From an uncultured Mollicutes bacterium (GTDB lineage Bacteria; Bacillota_I; Bacilli_A; RF39; UBA660), in contig URRF01000018.1 in assembly GCA_900550145.1 (NCBI GenBank), positions 1 through 26,679 on the forward strand: 26,679 nucleotides of DNA. Reading direction: 5' to 3'. Of the stretch, positions 16,299 to 24,322 are shown piece by piece. Position 1 is the first letter of the stretch, and every line of letters begins with the position of its first letter. Both the position numbers and the translations under genes were made by a program. The notes under the pieces were generated by a model. That model was not told the DNA's origin. It searched no databases and saw nothing but the letters and a program-made list of their open reading frames with translations.

Positions 16299-17140
16299 TA
16301 TTTTTCACCTTTACTAATCATTCTTGATGCGATAATTCCTACAAACATTAAGATGACTCCTATAATTATTTGCAATACTCCATAACTTGATCCGATGACA
16401 GATACTAGAATTGATATGGCAGATGCGATTACAAAGCCAATTATTCCCATATACATTGGAATTTCGTATTTTTCTAACAATATTTTTATTAATTTTGCCA
16501 TGAATATAATTCCAAATAATACTCCTAAACCAAACATAGCAAGAATTAAAATATTATGAGTTAGATTATTTAATTTTGTAAATTCGCTAATAGAATTCAT
16601 TATTGGTTCATAATATCCGATAAGCATAAGTACAAATGAACCACTAATTCCTGGTAATACCATGGAAGCAGCACCTAATACACCTATTAAAAATAATATA
16701 ATTAGTGTTTTTATATTTATAATATCTAATGATTTATTCATAGTATCTGGAGTTATAAATGCCATTAACATTACAACTGTAAAAGCAATTATAAAACAAA
16801 TAACTGATTTAATATCTATTTTTGATTTTACTTTATTTAATAGTGGCGGCATTCCTCCTATTATAAATCCTATAAAGAATAGTATTGTTGCAAATGGATA
16901 ATTTTTAAGACAAAATGTAACAGCATTACTAAATAATCCAATGGCAAGAATTAATCCGATAGCCAAAAATAATAGATATTTAAAGTTTTCTTTTAATTTC
17001 GTTTTTAAGTTACTAAGTATATCTATAAGTTTTTCATAAATTCCTAATATTACTGCTATTGTTCCACCACTTACTCCTGGTATAACATTCGCTATTCCAA
17101 GTGCAAATCCTTTTAATATAAGCATTATATTTTCTTTCAT
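16298..17140 (-). CDS. DUF368 polyprenyl-phosphate transporter (PopT-like)
   Basis: 280 aa with about eight membrane helices and the internal-repeat signature of DUF368: GFALGIANVIPGVSGGTIAVILGIYEKLI near the N-terminus echoed by AASMVLPGISGSFVLMLIGYYEPIM in the middle (written here in parts: ANVIPGVSGGT and SMVLPGISGSF). DUF368 proteins have been shown in other bacteria to recycle undecaprenyl phosphate across the membrane, so a role in envelope lipid carrier recycling is likely. AGGTGA lies before the ATG, and an extended -10 (TGATATAAT) is just upstream, so this is the first gene of the operon with the GNAT and tex genes. Confidence 0.85.
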   Translation of the reverse strand: MKENIMLILKGFALGIANVIPGVSGGTIAVILGIYEKLIDILSNLKTKLKENFKYLLFLAIGLILAIGLFSNAVTFCLKNYPFATILFFIGFIIGGMPPLLNKVKSKIDIKSVICFIIAFTVVMLMAFITPDTMNKSLDIINIKTLIILFLIGVLGAASMVLPGISGSFVLMLIGYYEPIMNSISEFTKLNNLTHNILILAMFGLGVLFGIIFMAKLIKILLEKYEIPMYMGIIGFVIASAISILVSVIGSSYGVLQIIIGVILMFVGIIASRMISKGEK

Positions 17141-17157
17141 ATGTTCACCTCATAGAG

Positions 17158-17166
17158 ATTATATCA
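17158..17166 (-). promoter_or_regulatory. Extended -10 promoter of the DUF368-GNAT-tex operon
   Basis: TGATATAAT on the - strand, about 20 nt upstream of the start codon. The -35 region is poor, which an extended -10 (TGnTATAAT) can tolerate. Confidence 0.6.
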
Positions 17167-17270
17167 TAAATTAATAAAAAACGATAAAACTTAATTACCG
17201 CTTTACAATTACTACATTTCTCGTAAAATATTTTAATAATTTCTTTTTATCATTATTACCTTATATTTAA

Positions 17271-18494
17271 TCACTTTAAAATATCTTTAAAAAGCAAATT
17301 ATACTTATCTTTCCATATATTTACTTTATTTATATCATAATTTTCTGGTATATTTTTACATACTTTTTTTATTTCTTTTCTTAATTCTAATAAGTTAGAT
17401 ATTTGTTTTATAAATTTAAAGTTTTTGATATTTTTTATTATAACCACAACTCTTTTTATTATTGAGTTTTTATCATACCCATTAATATTTTTAAATATAT
17501 AGTTTAATTCTTTATCATCTAGTTTAAGTAAAAGTATTTTAAATGCATCTAATACACTGAGTGAATATGAAACTGAATCATAATAAAGTTTTTGGTATTG
17601 CCATAATAATTCTTTATTAAATTCACTATCTTTATTTGCAATTATTACATCGCTTAGTATTTTAGATGCTAGTGCACATAGACTTAGTCCTGAACCATTT
17701 AAAGGAATAGTCATAGCGGCTGAATCTCCAATCATTGCATATCCATTATACACAAATTGCGATAATGGTCTTCTTACGGGTATTTTATATTTTTTATAGT
17801 TATTAAATTCTACACCAAGTTTTTTCTTTTCATCATCTATATATTCATCTTCTAAATTTCCTATGCTTCCAATTAATATATCTTTGCAATTATTTTCTAT
17901 TATCCAAGAAATTCCTCTTTTTGTTGATATAAATACATCATTTTTTATATTTTTACTATTTATTTTTTCTATATTTCTTACTATATGAAATATTTCATTT
18001 GGTTTAATTTTTTCTATTTCTGGTATATTTATGCTGAATTTGCTATCAACACCGGATGAATCAATAATTAAATCTGCAAAAACAGGTTTATTATCTACTG
18101 TTATTCCTGTTACTTTATCATTTTTAATTATGATATCATCTACACAAGAATTAAATTTAAATTTTACGCCACTTTCTTTTGCATAATCAATTAAACATTT
18201 ATATAATTCTTTTCTGTTCATAAATATTTTTCTTGAATTGGTTTTATTTTTTATTTTGTACTTTTTTGATGGATTATAAATGGTCATTGGATTTTTTTGT
18301 TTATTCACTTTATATTTTAAAATAGGTATTCCTAACTTTAAAAAAGGTGTTATGTCAAATATGTCTTCCCAATCATAGCCCAAATTATCTTCTTTATTTT
18401 TTTCATATATAGTAATATCAAAACCATTTTTTGATAGAATAGATGAAGTAATAATTCCGCCATGCCCTGCACCTATAATTATAATTTTTTTCAT
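17271..18494 (-). CDS. FAD-dependent oxidoreductase (geranylgeranyl-reductase-like)
   Basis: 407 aa. The N-terminus KKIIIIGAGHGGIITSSILS is a Rossmann dinucleotide-binding site (GxGxxG as GAGHGG, about 8-13), followed by the acidic E at the second strand (ITIYEK). The later motif MIGDSAAMTIPLNGSGLSLC matches the GD...P..G.G FAD-pyrophosphate motif of the p-hydroxybenzoate hydroxylase/geranylgeranyl reductase superfamily. The last 120 residues are helical and not assigned. It is close to proteins annotated 'NAD(P)/FAD-dependent oxidoreductase', some of which reduce isoprenoids or carotenoids; the substrate is not inferable. AGGTGA lies before the ATG. The gene stops with TGA. The 130-nt gap before the DUF368 promoter holds nothing I recognise. 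Confidence 0.75.
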   Translation of the reverse strand: MKKIIIIGAGHGGIITSSILSKNGFDITIYEKNKEDNLGYDWEDIFDITPFLKLGIPILKYKVNKQKNPMTIYNPSKKYKIKNKTNSRKIFMNRKELYKCLIDYAKESGVKFKFNSCVDDIIIKNDKVTGITVDNKPVFADLIIDSSGVDSKFSINIPEIEKIKPNEIFHIVRNIEKINSKNIKNDVFISTKRGISWIIENNCKDILIGSIGNLEDEYIDDEKKKLGVEFNNYKKYKIPVRRPLSQFVYNGYAMIGDSAAMTIPLNGSGLSLCALASKILSDVIIANKDSEFNKELLWQYQKLYYDSVSYSLSVLDAFKILLLKLDDKELNYIFKNINGYDKNSIIKRVVVIIKNIKNFKFIKQISNLLELRKEIKKVCKNIPENYDINKVNIWKDKYNLLFKDILK

Positions 18495-18517
18495 GTTTTC
18501 ACCTAATTAATAGTATG

Positions 18518-18547
18518 AAAAAAATAAGTAGTTTTTACCACTTATTT
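18518..18547 (-). terminator. Terminator after the sortase gene
   Basis: On the - strand a 10-bp stem (one G-T pair) with a 6-nt loop and a following run of seven T. The sortase stop codon lies in the stem, so the sortase is transcribed apart from the FAD gene that follows. Confidence 0.75.
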
Positions 18548-19363
18548 TGTCATTTTTTTTATAAGTTTTGCATGCATTACCATTTTTTCACTATTATTAA
18601 AACACGTTGATAATGTGAGTATTTTGTCATTTTCATCTATGCTTGTATTAAAATCGTATGCACTTCTTTTTATAAGCATATTTAAAAATTCTTTATATTC
18701 ATCTTCTTTGTTAAAATTAATTTTTAGGTAGTCAGATGTAGTTTTTATGTGATATACGCTAAATACTTGCCATAACGTATTTTCATTTTCTGTTGATATT
18801 TTTATAATGTAATTATTTGAATCTTTAATCCAATTATTATTAAGTACATTTTTTAGTGTTCCAAACATTGTATTATCATATCTTCCGTGTGCATATAGAA
18901 TTGTATTTTTATCAAATTCTTTCTCATTATTTCTATAATCCATAAACACCCATCCGGCTTCATTATAACTTTTATCAAAACTTTTATTTAAATAATAATC
19001 ATTATCAGTATGTTTTACAAATGGATAATTTATATTGGTTCCATTTACTTTTATCCATCCAACTACTTCATCGTTTATCTCTTTTAGTTTGTTAAATTTA
19101 ACATCCATCATATTCATTTTTATATAATTCCAGTATGGATTTGATTTAGGTATTTTTTTATTTTCTCCTATAATTTCTTCTTTATCTTTATCTGATATTT
19201 CAGTTACAACTACATTATTTTGAACATTATCTATTTGATTTTTTGTATTTTTTGAATCAACAAGCCATGCAATTATTTTATATGATGAATATATGAAAGT
19301 CGCTAAAAAAATTAGAAAAAAAATTGAAAGAATAACGTTTGCTTTTTTTAATTTTTTTCTCAT
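18542..19363 (-). CDS. Class B sortase with Lys in place of the catalytic Arg
   Basis: 273 aa: a basic N-terminus, one membrane helix (about 9-34), a stalk, then the sortase domain (about 75-270). The catalytic His is H159 in ILYAHGRYD and the nucleophile is C254 in TLSTC. The usual Arg before LVVHAKL is here K260 (EKMVMHAKLIK), by alignment with S. aureus SrtB GRLVVHAKLIK. The GWIKVNGTNINYPFVKH segment and the helix with MFGTLKNV are class B features. Sortase B joins surface proteins to peptidoglycan or pilin subunits to each other; no sorting-signal protein is in this window. Its ribosome site is poor. An R-to-K change would be expected to lower activity, but other residues could substitute. 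Confidence 0.85.
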   Translation of the reverse strand: MRKKLKKANVILSIFFLIFLATFIYSSYKIIAWLVDSKNTKNQIDNVQNNVVVTEISDKDKEEIIGENKKIPKSNPYWNYIKMNMMDVKFNKLKEINDEVVGWIKVNGTNINYPFVKHTDNDYYLNKSFDKSYNEAGWVFMDYRNNEKEFDKNTILYAHGRYDNTMFGTLKNVLNNNWIKDSNNYIIKISTENENTLWQVFSVYHIKTTSDYLKINFNKEDEYKEFLNMLIKRSAYDFNTSIDENDKILTLSTCFNNSEKMVMHAKLIKKMTK

Positions 19364-19457
19364 AAAATCACGTATAATCTAATTATGTGATTTTTTTATT
19401 AATCACTGTATTAGATTCTCCTTTCTATAATAATTTTATATTATATCCGAAAAGAGA

Positions 19458-19655
19458 TATAATACTAAAGCACTGTGGATTTGTATCTATAAAATTACAG
19501 TTTGATTGGTCATGGTGACAACTACCACATGCTTTTATTTTTATTGGTAATTAGTTAGTTAACGCTTAGACGTTTTATATTACACGTGAATCCATGAATA
19601 GAAATCTTGTGTCTAAAACATACAGTGCATTAAAAACTAATTAGGAGGTATTTTT
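19458..19655 (+). ncRNA. IS110 non-coding end, candidate bridge RNA
   Basis: Between a TATAAT (19458-19463) and the IS110 transposase frame lies a stretch of nearly 200 nt with no ORF. In the IS110 group the bridge RNA, which pairs with target and donor DNA, is encoded in the non-coding left end before the transposase, with a size near 180 nt, so position and length fit. A bulged hairpin around CATGGTG and CCACATG (about 19512-19533) and several inverted segments are visible, but I could not fold it or define the loops. The AGGAGG at 19643-19648 belongs to the transposase. The element itself is broken. Confidence 0.4.
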
Positions 19656-20411
19656 TTATATTTTATTGGTATTGATATTTCAAAATACAAACATGACTGT
19701 TTCATCACTACTGAAACAGGTGAAGTAATTGTTGAAAATTTCTCCTTCCAAAACACCAATGAAGGACTTAATCAATTACTTGATTTATTAAAATCTTTAG
19801 ATTGTTCTAAACAATTTAGGATAGGATTTGAAGCTACTGGTCATTATGGTATCAACCTTAAGCTATTCCTTGAAAAAAATGACTATTCTTTTATGGAATT
19901 TAATCCAAATATGGTTAAACAATTTATTAAATCTCAAACTCTGAGAAAAACCAAAACAGATAAAAAAGATGCCACTTGGATTACTAAGTATCTTATATCT
20001 GTTGATTACAAACCCCTTCCAAAACAATTTTATCACAAATTTGCTTTAAAGTCTCTATCTAGAAAAAGAGATAAGTTAGTTTTTCAACGTTCTTATTATT
20101 TAGTTCAAATTACTAATATACTTGATTTAATCTTCCCTGAGTTTAAACCTTTGTTTGATAACCAATTCTCTGTTACTTCTCTTTATATTTTAAACAAATA
20201 TAAAACTGTTGATAAAATTAAAAACATGAAAGATTATGAATCTATTAATAAAGTTTCCAGAGGTAAATTTTCTTATTCTAAATTTCTAAAAATTAAAGAA
20301 GCAGCTAAAAATACTATCGGGTGTTCTGATGATTTTTTAGAATTTGATTTAGAAAATATGATTGAACTCTATATTAATATAAATAATAAGATTAAATTTT
20401 ATGATGACTAA
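19656..20411 (+). pseudogene. IS110-family transposase, 3'-truncated and lacking a normal start
   Basis: The frame begins YFIGIDISKYKHDCFITTET, the DEDD (RuvC-like) domain of IS110 transposases, with the first Asp in GIDISK, then GFEATGHYG and KTDKKDATWITKYL with the later acidic residues. It runs about 250 codons and stops with TAA after NKIKFYDD, before the second (Transposase_20) domain carrying the catalytic Ser. A family member is usually about 400 aa, so it is cut. AGGAGG is present, but no ATG, GTG or TTG stands at the expected start: the codon there is TTA (19656-19658). The opposite-strand IS1595-like remnant begins at the point where IS110 similarity ends. Confidence 0.75.
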
Positions 20412-20934
20412 TTCCTCTGTAAGGTGATGTAGCAGAAGTTCTTTTTTTAGAATATCTAGGCATATTTTTAGGTTTAGTTCCCTTTAAATTAATAGAAAAA
20501 TACTTTTCATCAGACTGGATATCTCCTGATAATTTAATGTTATTTACAAAATTTTTTAAAGCATATAAAGCTTTATACCTTAATCTAAATGAAGTTAAAA
20601 TTGAAATATTGTTTTCTTATGCAATTCTTCTCAAACTAAAACCATTTAATAAATTATTAATTATATTACTCCATGTTTTAAATGGAAGCTTACTATGACA
20701 AACTATGGTATTCGTAGTTTCAGAAGAAGTTATTTTACAACCACTACATATGTATTTTTGAACACCATTTTTATGTAAAATGCATCCACGTTTATTACAA
20801 CACTTTTCTTTTGTTCTAAATTTAAAAATAATTTTAGAATTAGAATTCTTTGCGGAACATTTTTCTAATAAATAGTTTTTAAACTCAATAATGGTTACAG
20901 GATCTAAATCACTTAATAATTCTTTAATATTCAT
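20405..20934 (-). pseudogene. IS1595-like transposase with nonsense codon and lost C-terminus
   Basis: From ATG 20934 the frame encodes a zinc ribbon (CCNKRGCILHKNGVQKYICSGC, four Cys in two pairs) then the helical segment LPFKTWSNIINNLLNGFSLRRIA, matching the N-terminus of IS1595/ISL-type DDE transposases. It stops at a TAA (20617-20619), but the same frame continues directly with ENNISILTSFRLRYKALYAL and GDIQSDEKYFSINLKGTKPK, which holds the first catalytic Asp (SDEKYF), and on to TSPYRGIS before it ends at the IS110 junction. A single nonsense codon plus a truncation therefore inactivate it. The shorter 105-aa ORF is only its N-terminal part. Confidence 0.7.
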
Positions 20935-20944
20935 AATGCTAAAA

Positions 20945-21021
20945 TACCCTTAATCAGCTTGTCTAAATCAGATATCATTATCGCCAAGCAAAGATAAAGA
21001 TAGACTAGCTTATTAAGGATA
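20945..21021. repeat. Long imperfect inverted repeat upstream of the IS1595-like gene
   Basis: Arms 20945-20965 and 21001-21021 are complementary at 18 of 21 positions (core CTTAATCAGCTTGTCTA against TAGACTAGCTTATTAAG), with a 35-nt loop. It lies directly before the transposase start and could be a terminal inverted repeat pair, an insertion end or a transcribed hairpin. Confidence 0.7.
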
Positions 21022-21143
21022 TTTCCTTCCTTTATCTTTTGTTTAGCTGTAATAATTATACTACAAATTTATTAATCAGTCATTTTGTTTAACACAACTT
21101 TATTAAAAAATATATAAAAAAAATAATATGTAGTGTTTATTAT
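21022..21143. other. Non-coding spacer between IS remnants and retron locus
   Basis: AT-rich stretch with no ORF, RNA gene or repeat that I can recognise. Confidence 0.5.
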
Positions 21144-21170
21144 AAGATTAGTTTAATCTAATCTTTTATT
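21144..21170. terminator. Stem-loop terminator before the retron locus
   Basis: AAGATTAG / CTAATCTT, 8-bp perfect stem with a 6-nt loop, followed by a T-rich run (TTATT). It isolates the retron promoter from upstream transcription. Its sequence resembles the terminator at 24824-24852. Confidence 0.65.
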
Positions 21171-21201
21171 ATGTATTTAAGTTACTAAAAAATAAAGAAT
21201 G

Positions 21202-21210
21202 TGATATAAT
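21202..21210 (+). promoter_or_regulatory. Extended -10 promoter of the retron RNA
   Basis: TGATATAAT, an extended -10 box, ends at 21210. The implied start near 21216-21218 coincides with the 5' edge of the complementary end of the retron RNA. The -35 (TTACTA at 21182-21187) is weak. Confidence 0.65.
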
Positions 21211-21215
21211 ATTTT

Positions 21216-21386
21216 TGCAGTAGTGATTGGAATTATTTCCTACTTTAACGAGTCGTTAAGGGATTAAATTAATTATAAACGATTAAATAGTAATACTTCA
21301 AAGGACTAATCTCTACACGTTGTGTAGTCGCTTCGTTGCACTTCGCTTTAAGTCCATTTCCATATTACAATATCGTTAGTACTGCA
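21216..21386 (+). ncRNA. Retron msr-msd non-coding RNA
   Basis: The RNA begins with TGCAGTA (21216-21222) and ends with its complement TACTGCA (21380-21386), like the a1/a2 ends that pair in retron RNAs, with a G directly after a1 as candidate branch nucleotide. After a1 come two short hairpins, GGAA/TTCC (21229-21240) and CTTTAACG/CGTTAAGG (21243-21261, one G-U pair), as in msr. Then an msd-like part: GGACT (21303-21307) pairs with AGTCC (21351-21355) and encloses a CTACAC-GTT-GTGTAG hairpin (21313-21327) and a CTTCG-rich segment. It lies directly before the reverse transcriptase gene. Exact msd borders and the branch site are inferred. Confidence 0.7.
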
Positions 21387-21405
21387 TATATGGGAGGTGG
21401 CAAAA

Positions 21406-22362
21406 ATGTGGAAATACATTGGTACAAAAGAATGTAATAAATTTTTGCTATCTCTCAATTTAATTAATTGTAAAGATGAAAAAAAATACATAAAAACTAT
21501 TTATTCTATTAGTAATAATATAGAAAAAAATTATAAAACATATAAAATTAAGAAACATAGTGGTAAATATAGAACTATATATGAACCAAATTCAATTTTA
21601 AAACAAATTCAAAAACAAATTTTGGTTAATATACTTAATAACAAATGTATATCAAAATATGCAAAGGCATATCACAAAGGAATCGGATTGAAAGACAATG
21701 CGATTTCTCATATTAATAAGGAAATGCTTTTAAAATTGGATATTAAAGATTTTTTTGAAAACATATCGTTTTTAGATGTTTATAATTCCTGCTTTCCTAT
21801 AGAATATTTTCCCAAACCAGTTGGCATGATATTAACATATTTATGCACGTATGATAACCATTTGACCCAAGGATCGCCAACTTCTGCTTATATATCAAAT
21901 TTAGTAATGAAAGAGTTTGATGAAGAATTAGGATTTTGGTGTGATTTAAGGAATATATCTTATACAAGGTATTCAGACGATATGACTTTTTCTGGTAACT
22001 TTAGTCCTAGCGAGTTAATAATTAAAGTTAGAAAAATGTTATACAAATTAGGATTAGAGTTAAATAATGATAAAATTCATATAGTACGTAGATCTTCTAG
22101 TCAAAGTGTTACAGGAATTATAGTTAATGAAAAAATGCAAGTTAATATAAAATATCGTAACAAAATAAGACAAGAAATTTATTATATAAAAAAGTTTGGA
22201 TTAATTTCTCATTTAAAAAAATGCGACATCAATATTGATTCAATAAAATATTTAAATATATTATATGGAAAAATTCTGTATGTTTTACAAATTAACGAAA
22301 AAGATGAAGAGTTTAAAAAATACAAACAATTTATTGGAAACATAAAAAAACAATATAAGTAA
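21406..22362 (+). CDS. Retron reverse transcriptase
   Basis: 318 aa from ATG 21406. GGGAGG (21392-21397) stands 8 nt before this ATG; the upstream GTG at 21397 overlaps it and is a worse start. Reverse-transcriptase motifs in order: KYRTIYEPNSILKQIQ (start of the finger region), NAISH (98-102, the retron NAxxH motif), LKLDIKDFFENIS (motif A with Asp), QGSPTSAYISNLVMKEFDEEL (motif B; the core is QGSPTSAYISN), YSDDMTFSG (motif C, catalytic D191-D192), and VTGIIVN (235-241, the retron VTG motif). The size and the lack of maturase or integrase domains fit a retron rather than a group II intron. It reverse-transcribes the adjacent RNA into msDNA and likely belongs to a phage-defence unit. Confidence 0.92.
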   Translation: MWKYIGTKECNKFLLSLNLINCKDEKKYIKTIYSISNNIEKNYKTYKIKKHSGKYRTIYEPNSILKQIQKQILVNILNNKCISKYAKAYHKGIGLKDNAISHINKEMLLKLDIKDFFENISFLDVYNSCFPIEYFPKPVGMILTYLCTYDNHLTQGSPTSAYISNLVMKEFDEELGFWCDLRNISYTRYSDDMTFSGNFSPSELIIKVRKMLYKLGLELNNDKIHIVRRSSSQSVTGIIVNEKMQVNIKYRNKIRQEIYYIKKFGLISHLKKCDINIDSIKYLNILYGKILYVLQINEKDEEFKKYKQFIGNIKKQYK

Positions 22363-22505
22363 TAATTACTTGGAATTGTCTTTTTTATAAAGGTAATATT
22401 ATTTTTAAATACAAAGCTTCTAAAAATAAGAACATGTATAGAATAGATGATCATTTGTAATAAAAAATAATTTATGTTATTATATACGATATTAAGAGAG
22501 ATTTG

Positions 22506-23474
22506 ATGAAATCAATAAGCTTTAACAAAGCATTAAGTTTTACAAAAAGTAGTATAGAAATAAGATACAATGGTATACTTCCAAACGATAATGTTGATTT
22601 AGATAAAATTGAAATATTATTGGAAGATTTTATAAACAATCATAGACATGATAATATGATAGAAAATGTTACAATTGTAAGAACAATACTAAATGATTGT
22701 AAAGAAAAACTATTAGTTATTTTTTATCAGGATGATAAAGGTTCAGAACTTGTTAAGTATGTTAATTCTAATTTATTTTTATATGAAAAAAGTAAAGGTG
22801 GAGAAAATAGTGAGAGATGTAAAATAAAATATGAACCTTCATATGGTATAAAATTAGATTATAATAATCATGAAATTAATATTGTTGATTATTCTGGCAT
22901 TGAATTAGTATCTAAGGAAATAACTAAAATGATGAAACAGATTTATTGTTTAAACGATGCTAAGCCAGTTATTTTAAATAAAGATGATAAAGCCATAATA
23001 GAAATATATAAATTATTCTATAATAAAAATCCTAACTTTAGTAGTAAAGATATAAATATAAAAGTACAAACTATGATGTCTATATTAGCGAGTTTTGGTG
23101 TTTCTTTGGGAGATGATTATGAATTTAAACTATGGGGAAAAGTAAAAATGCCTACATCTATAACTCTTAAACAATTAGTTAATAAATTATATCCCTTAGG
23201 CGAAGTAAGTAGTGTTGAAAACAATATAAATTTAACTGATGAATCTAAAAAAATAATTAAAATTATTGGAGAATGCATAAGAGAAAAAATTTATAATGAG
23301 CAAAGCCAAAATGAAACATTAATTGCAATTAGTAAGATTATTCATGTAGACAGATATAACCTTCCTTCTAGTTGTGATGTAAAAAAACTGTCTGAATGTA
23401 GTACTGATGAAATTGAAACAAGTATAAAACTAGTAAAACGTATTGAAAATAGAATTAATAAACAAATTAAATAA
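22506..23474 (+). CDS. Unassigned retron-adjacent protein, candidate effector
   Basis: 322 aa from ATG 22506; AGAGAG (22495-22500) is the ribosome site, and the TTG three bases upstream is an alternative start. I do not recognise the family. There is no signal peptide or membrane helix; it looks soluble and mixed alpha/beta at first (to about 150: LLVIFYQDDKG, YEPSYGIKLDYNN, VDYSGIELVSKEI), then mostly helical. Segments VQTMMSILASFGVSLGDDY and LKQLVNKLYPLGEVSSV look well structured, and the C-terminus (TSIKLVKRIENRINKQIK) is basic. No nuclease, protease, ATPase or NAD-hydrolase motif is obvious. It starts 143 nt after the RT with no strong terminator between, which makes it the first effector candidate. 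Confidence 0.6.
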   Translation: MKSISFNKALSFTKSSIEIRYNGILPNDNVDLDKIEILLEDFINNHRHDNMIENVTIVRTILNDCKEKLLVIFYQDDKGSELVKYVNSNLFLYEKSKGGENSERCKIKYEPSYGIKLDYNNHEINIVDYSGIELVSKEITKMMKQIYCLNDAKPVILNKDDKAIIEIYKLFYNKNPNFSSKDINIKVQTMMSILASFGVSLGDDYEFKLWGKVKMPTSITLKQLVNKLYPLGEVSSVENNINLTDESKKIIKIIGECIREKIYNEQSQNETLIAISKIIHVDRYNLPSSCDVKKLSECSTDEIETSIKLVKRIENRINKQIK

Positions 23475-23608
23475 AATTTAAAAGAGTGTAAAAATTTTTG
23501 TAAATTTTAAATCATTTTTTTAATAATATCTAAAAAAAATCAAATAGTAATGGTTGATTGGTGTGACATTTTTTGTTTTTGGCGTAGGTGTTAAACTGTT
23601 TAAACAAA

Positions 23609-23637
23609 TTGACTTGCATTTGAGTATTAATTATGTT
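23609..23637 (+). promoter_or_regulatory. Candidate promoter for the 175-aa gene
   Basis: TTGACT (23609-23614) and TATGTT (23632-23637), spacer 17 nt. A small palindrome TTAAAC-T-GTTTAA (23591-23603) abuts the -35. The gap 23475-23737 otherwise holds no gene. A second AT-rich -10-like run (TACTATATAA) lies closer to the start at about 23711. Confidence 0.4.
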
Positions 23638-23737
23638 GTGTCTAAGATAATTAAATGTTAATTTTATAAAAAGATAACAATAACAAGTTCTTTATTTTTT
23701 TATTTATGATACTATATAAACATAAGGAGTGTTTGAA

Positions 23738-24265
23738 ATGAGAAAAACAGAGAATTGTTTTGTACTAAATAATAATATATTATTTAATACCAATAATTTT
23801 AATTTAGAAAACAATTTAGAAGATTGTTTTTGTGTGAAAAAAAGTATTAGTTCTGAAGTATATATTAGTGAAAAAAAGAATAACAAATGGATTAGAAAAG
23901 ATGAATATATTGATGATTATGACTTACTTATGAATTTTATCATTAATAATAAGTCAAATATTATATTCATAAGAGGTTTTGATAGAGCATTTATTTGTAA
24001 ATTGGTATCAGATTTTAACAAAATAAAAAATACAAATATTGTGCCGATTAAATTTAAAGATATCGTGGTGCAAGCAAAATATGAAAAGCACTTAATTACT
24101 AAAAAAAATAGAATGAAAAAATTACATCAAAAATTAGAGAATACAAATGAAATTCAAACAGCAGAGGATTATATGAAAATATTAAATAGTGTCTTTAATG
24201 AAAAAAAGCATACATCTCGTAAGAAAATTATAAAATTAAAGAGATATAAACATCTAAACATATAG
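23738..24265 (+). CDS. Unassigned small protein next to the retron
   Basis: 175 aa from ATG 23738. AAGGAG (23724-23729) sits 8 nt before this ATG and overlaps the upstream GTG at 23729, so the GTG is not the start. I do not recognise the family. The first half (to about 95) looks beta/alpha with NCFVLNNNILFNT, EVYISEKKNNKWIRKDEYIDD, NIIFIRGFDRAFICKL; the second half is helical and strongly basic (KKNRMKKLHQKL, SRKKIIKLKRYKH), so nucleic acid or membrane contact is possible. It has its own candidate promoter and ends in TAG. It may be a second retron accessory gene, or an independent passenger of the accessory island. Confidence 0.5.
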   Translation: MRKTENCFVLNNNILFNTNNFNLENNLEDCFCVKKSISSEVYISEKKNNKWIRKDEYIDDYDLLMNFIINNKSNIIFIRGFDRAFICKLVSDFNKIKNTNIVPIKFKDIVVQAKYEKHLITKKNRMKKLHQKLENTNEIQTAEDYMKILNSVFNEKKHTSRKKIIKLKRYKHLNI

Positions 24266-24322
24266 GTGAAATTTATCAAAGAAAAAGTCAATGAAAATTG
24301 AAGCTTAGTTAGTAATAAAAAT

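Noticed and set aside
20617..20934. 105-aa zinc-finger protein as a separate gene
   Set aside because: The frame goes on after the stop with the rest of an IS1595-like transposase, so it is a fragment of a pseudogene.
21397..21405. GTG start at 21397 for the reverse transcriptase
   Set aside because: It overlaps the GGGAGG ribosome site; ATG 21406 is 8 nt after it.
21406..22362. Group II intron or diversity-generating retroelement RT
   Set aside because: No maturase domain, no domain V-like RNA, no template-variable repeat pair; NAxxH and VTG motifs point to a retron.
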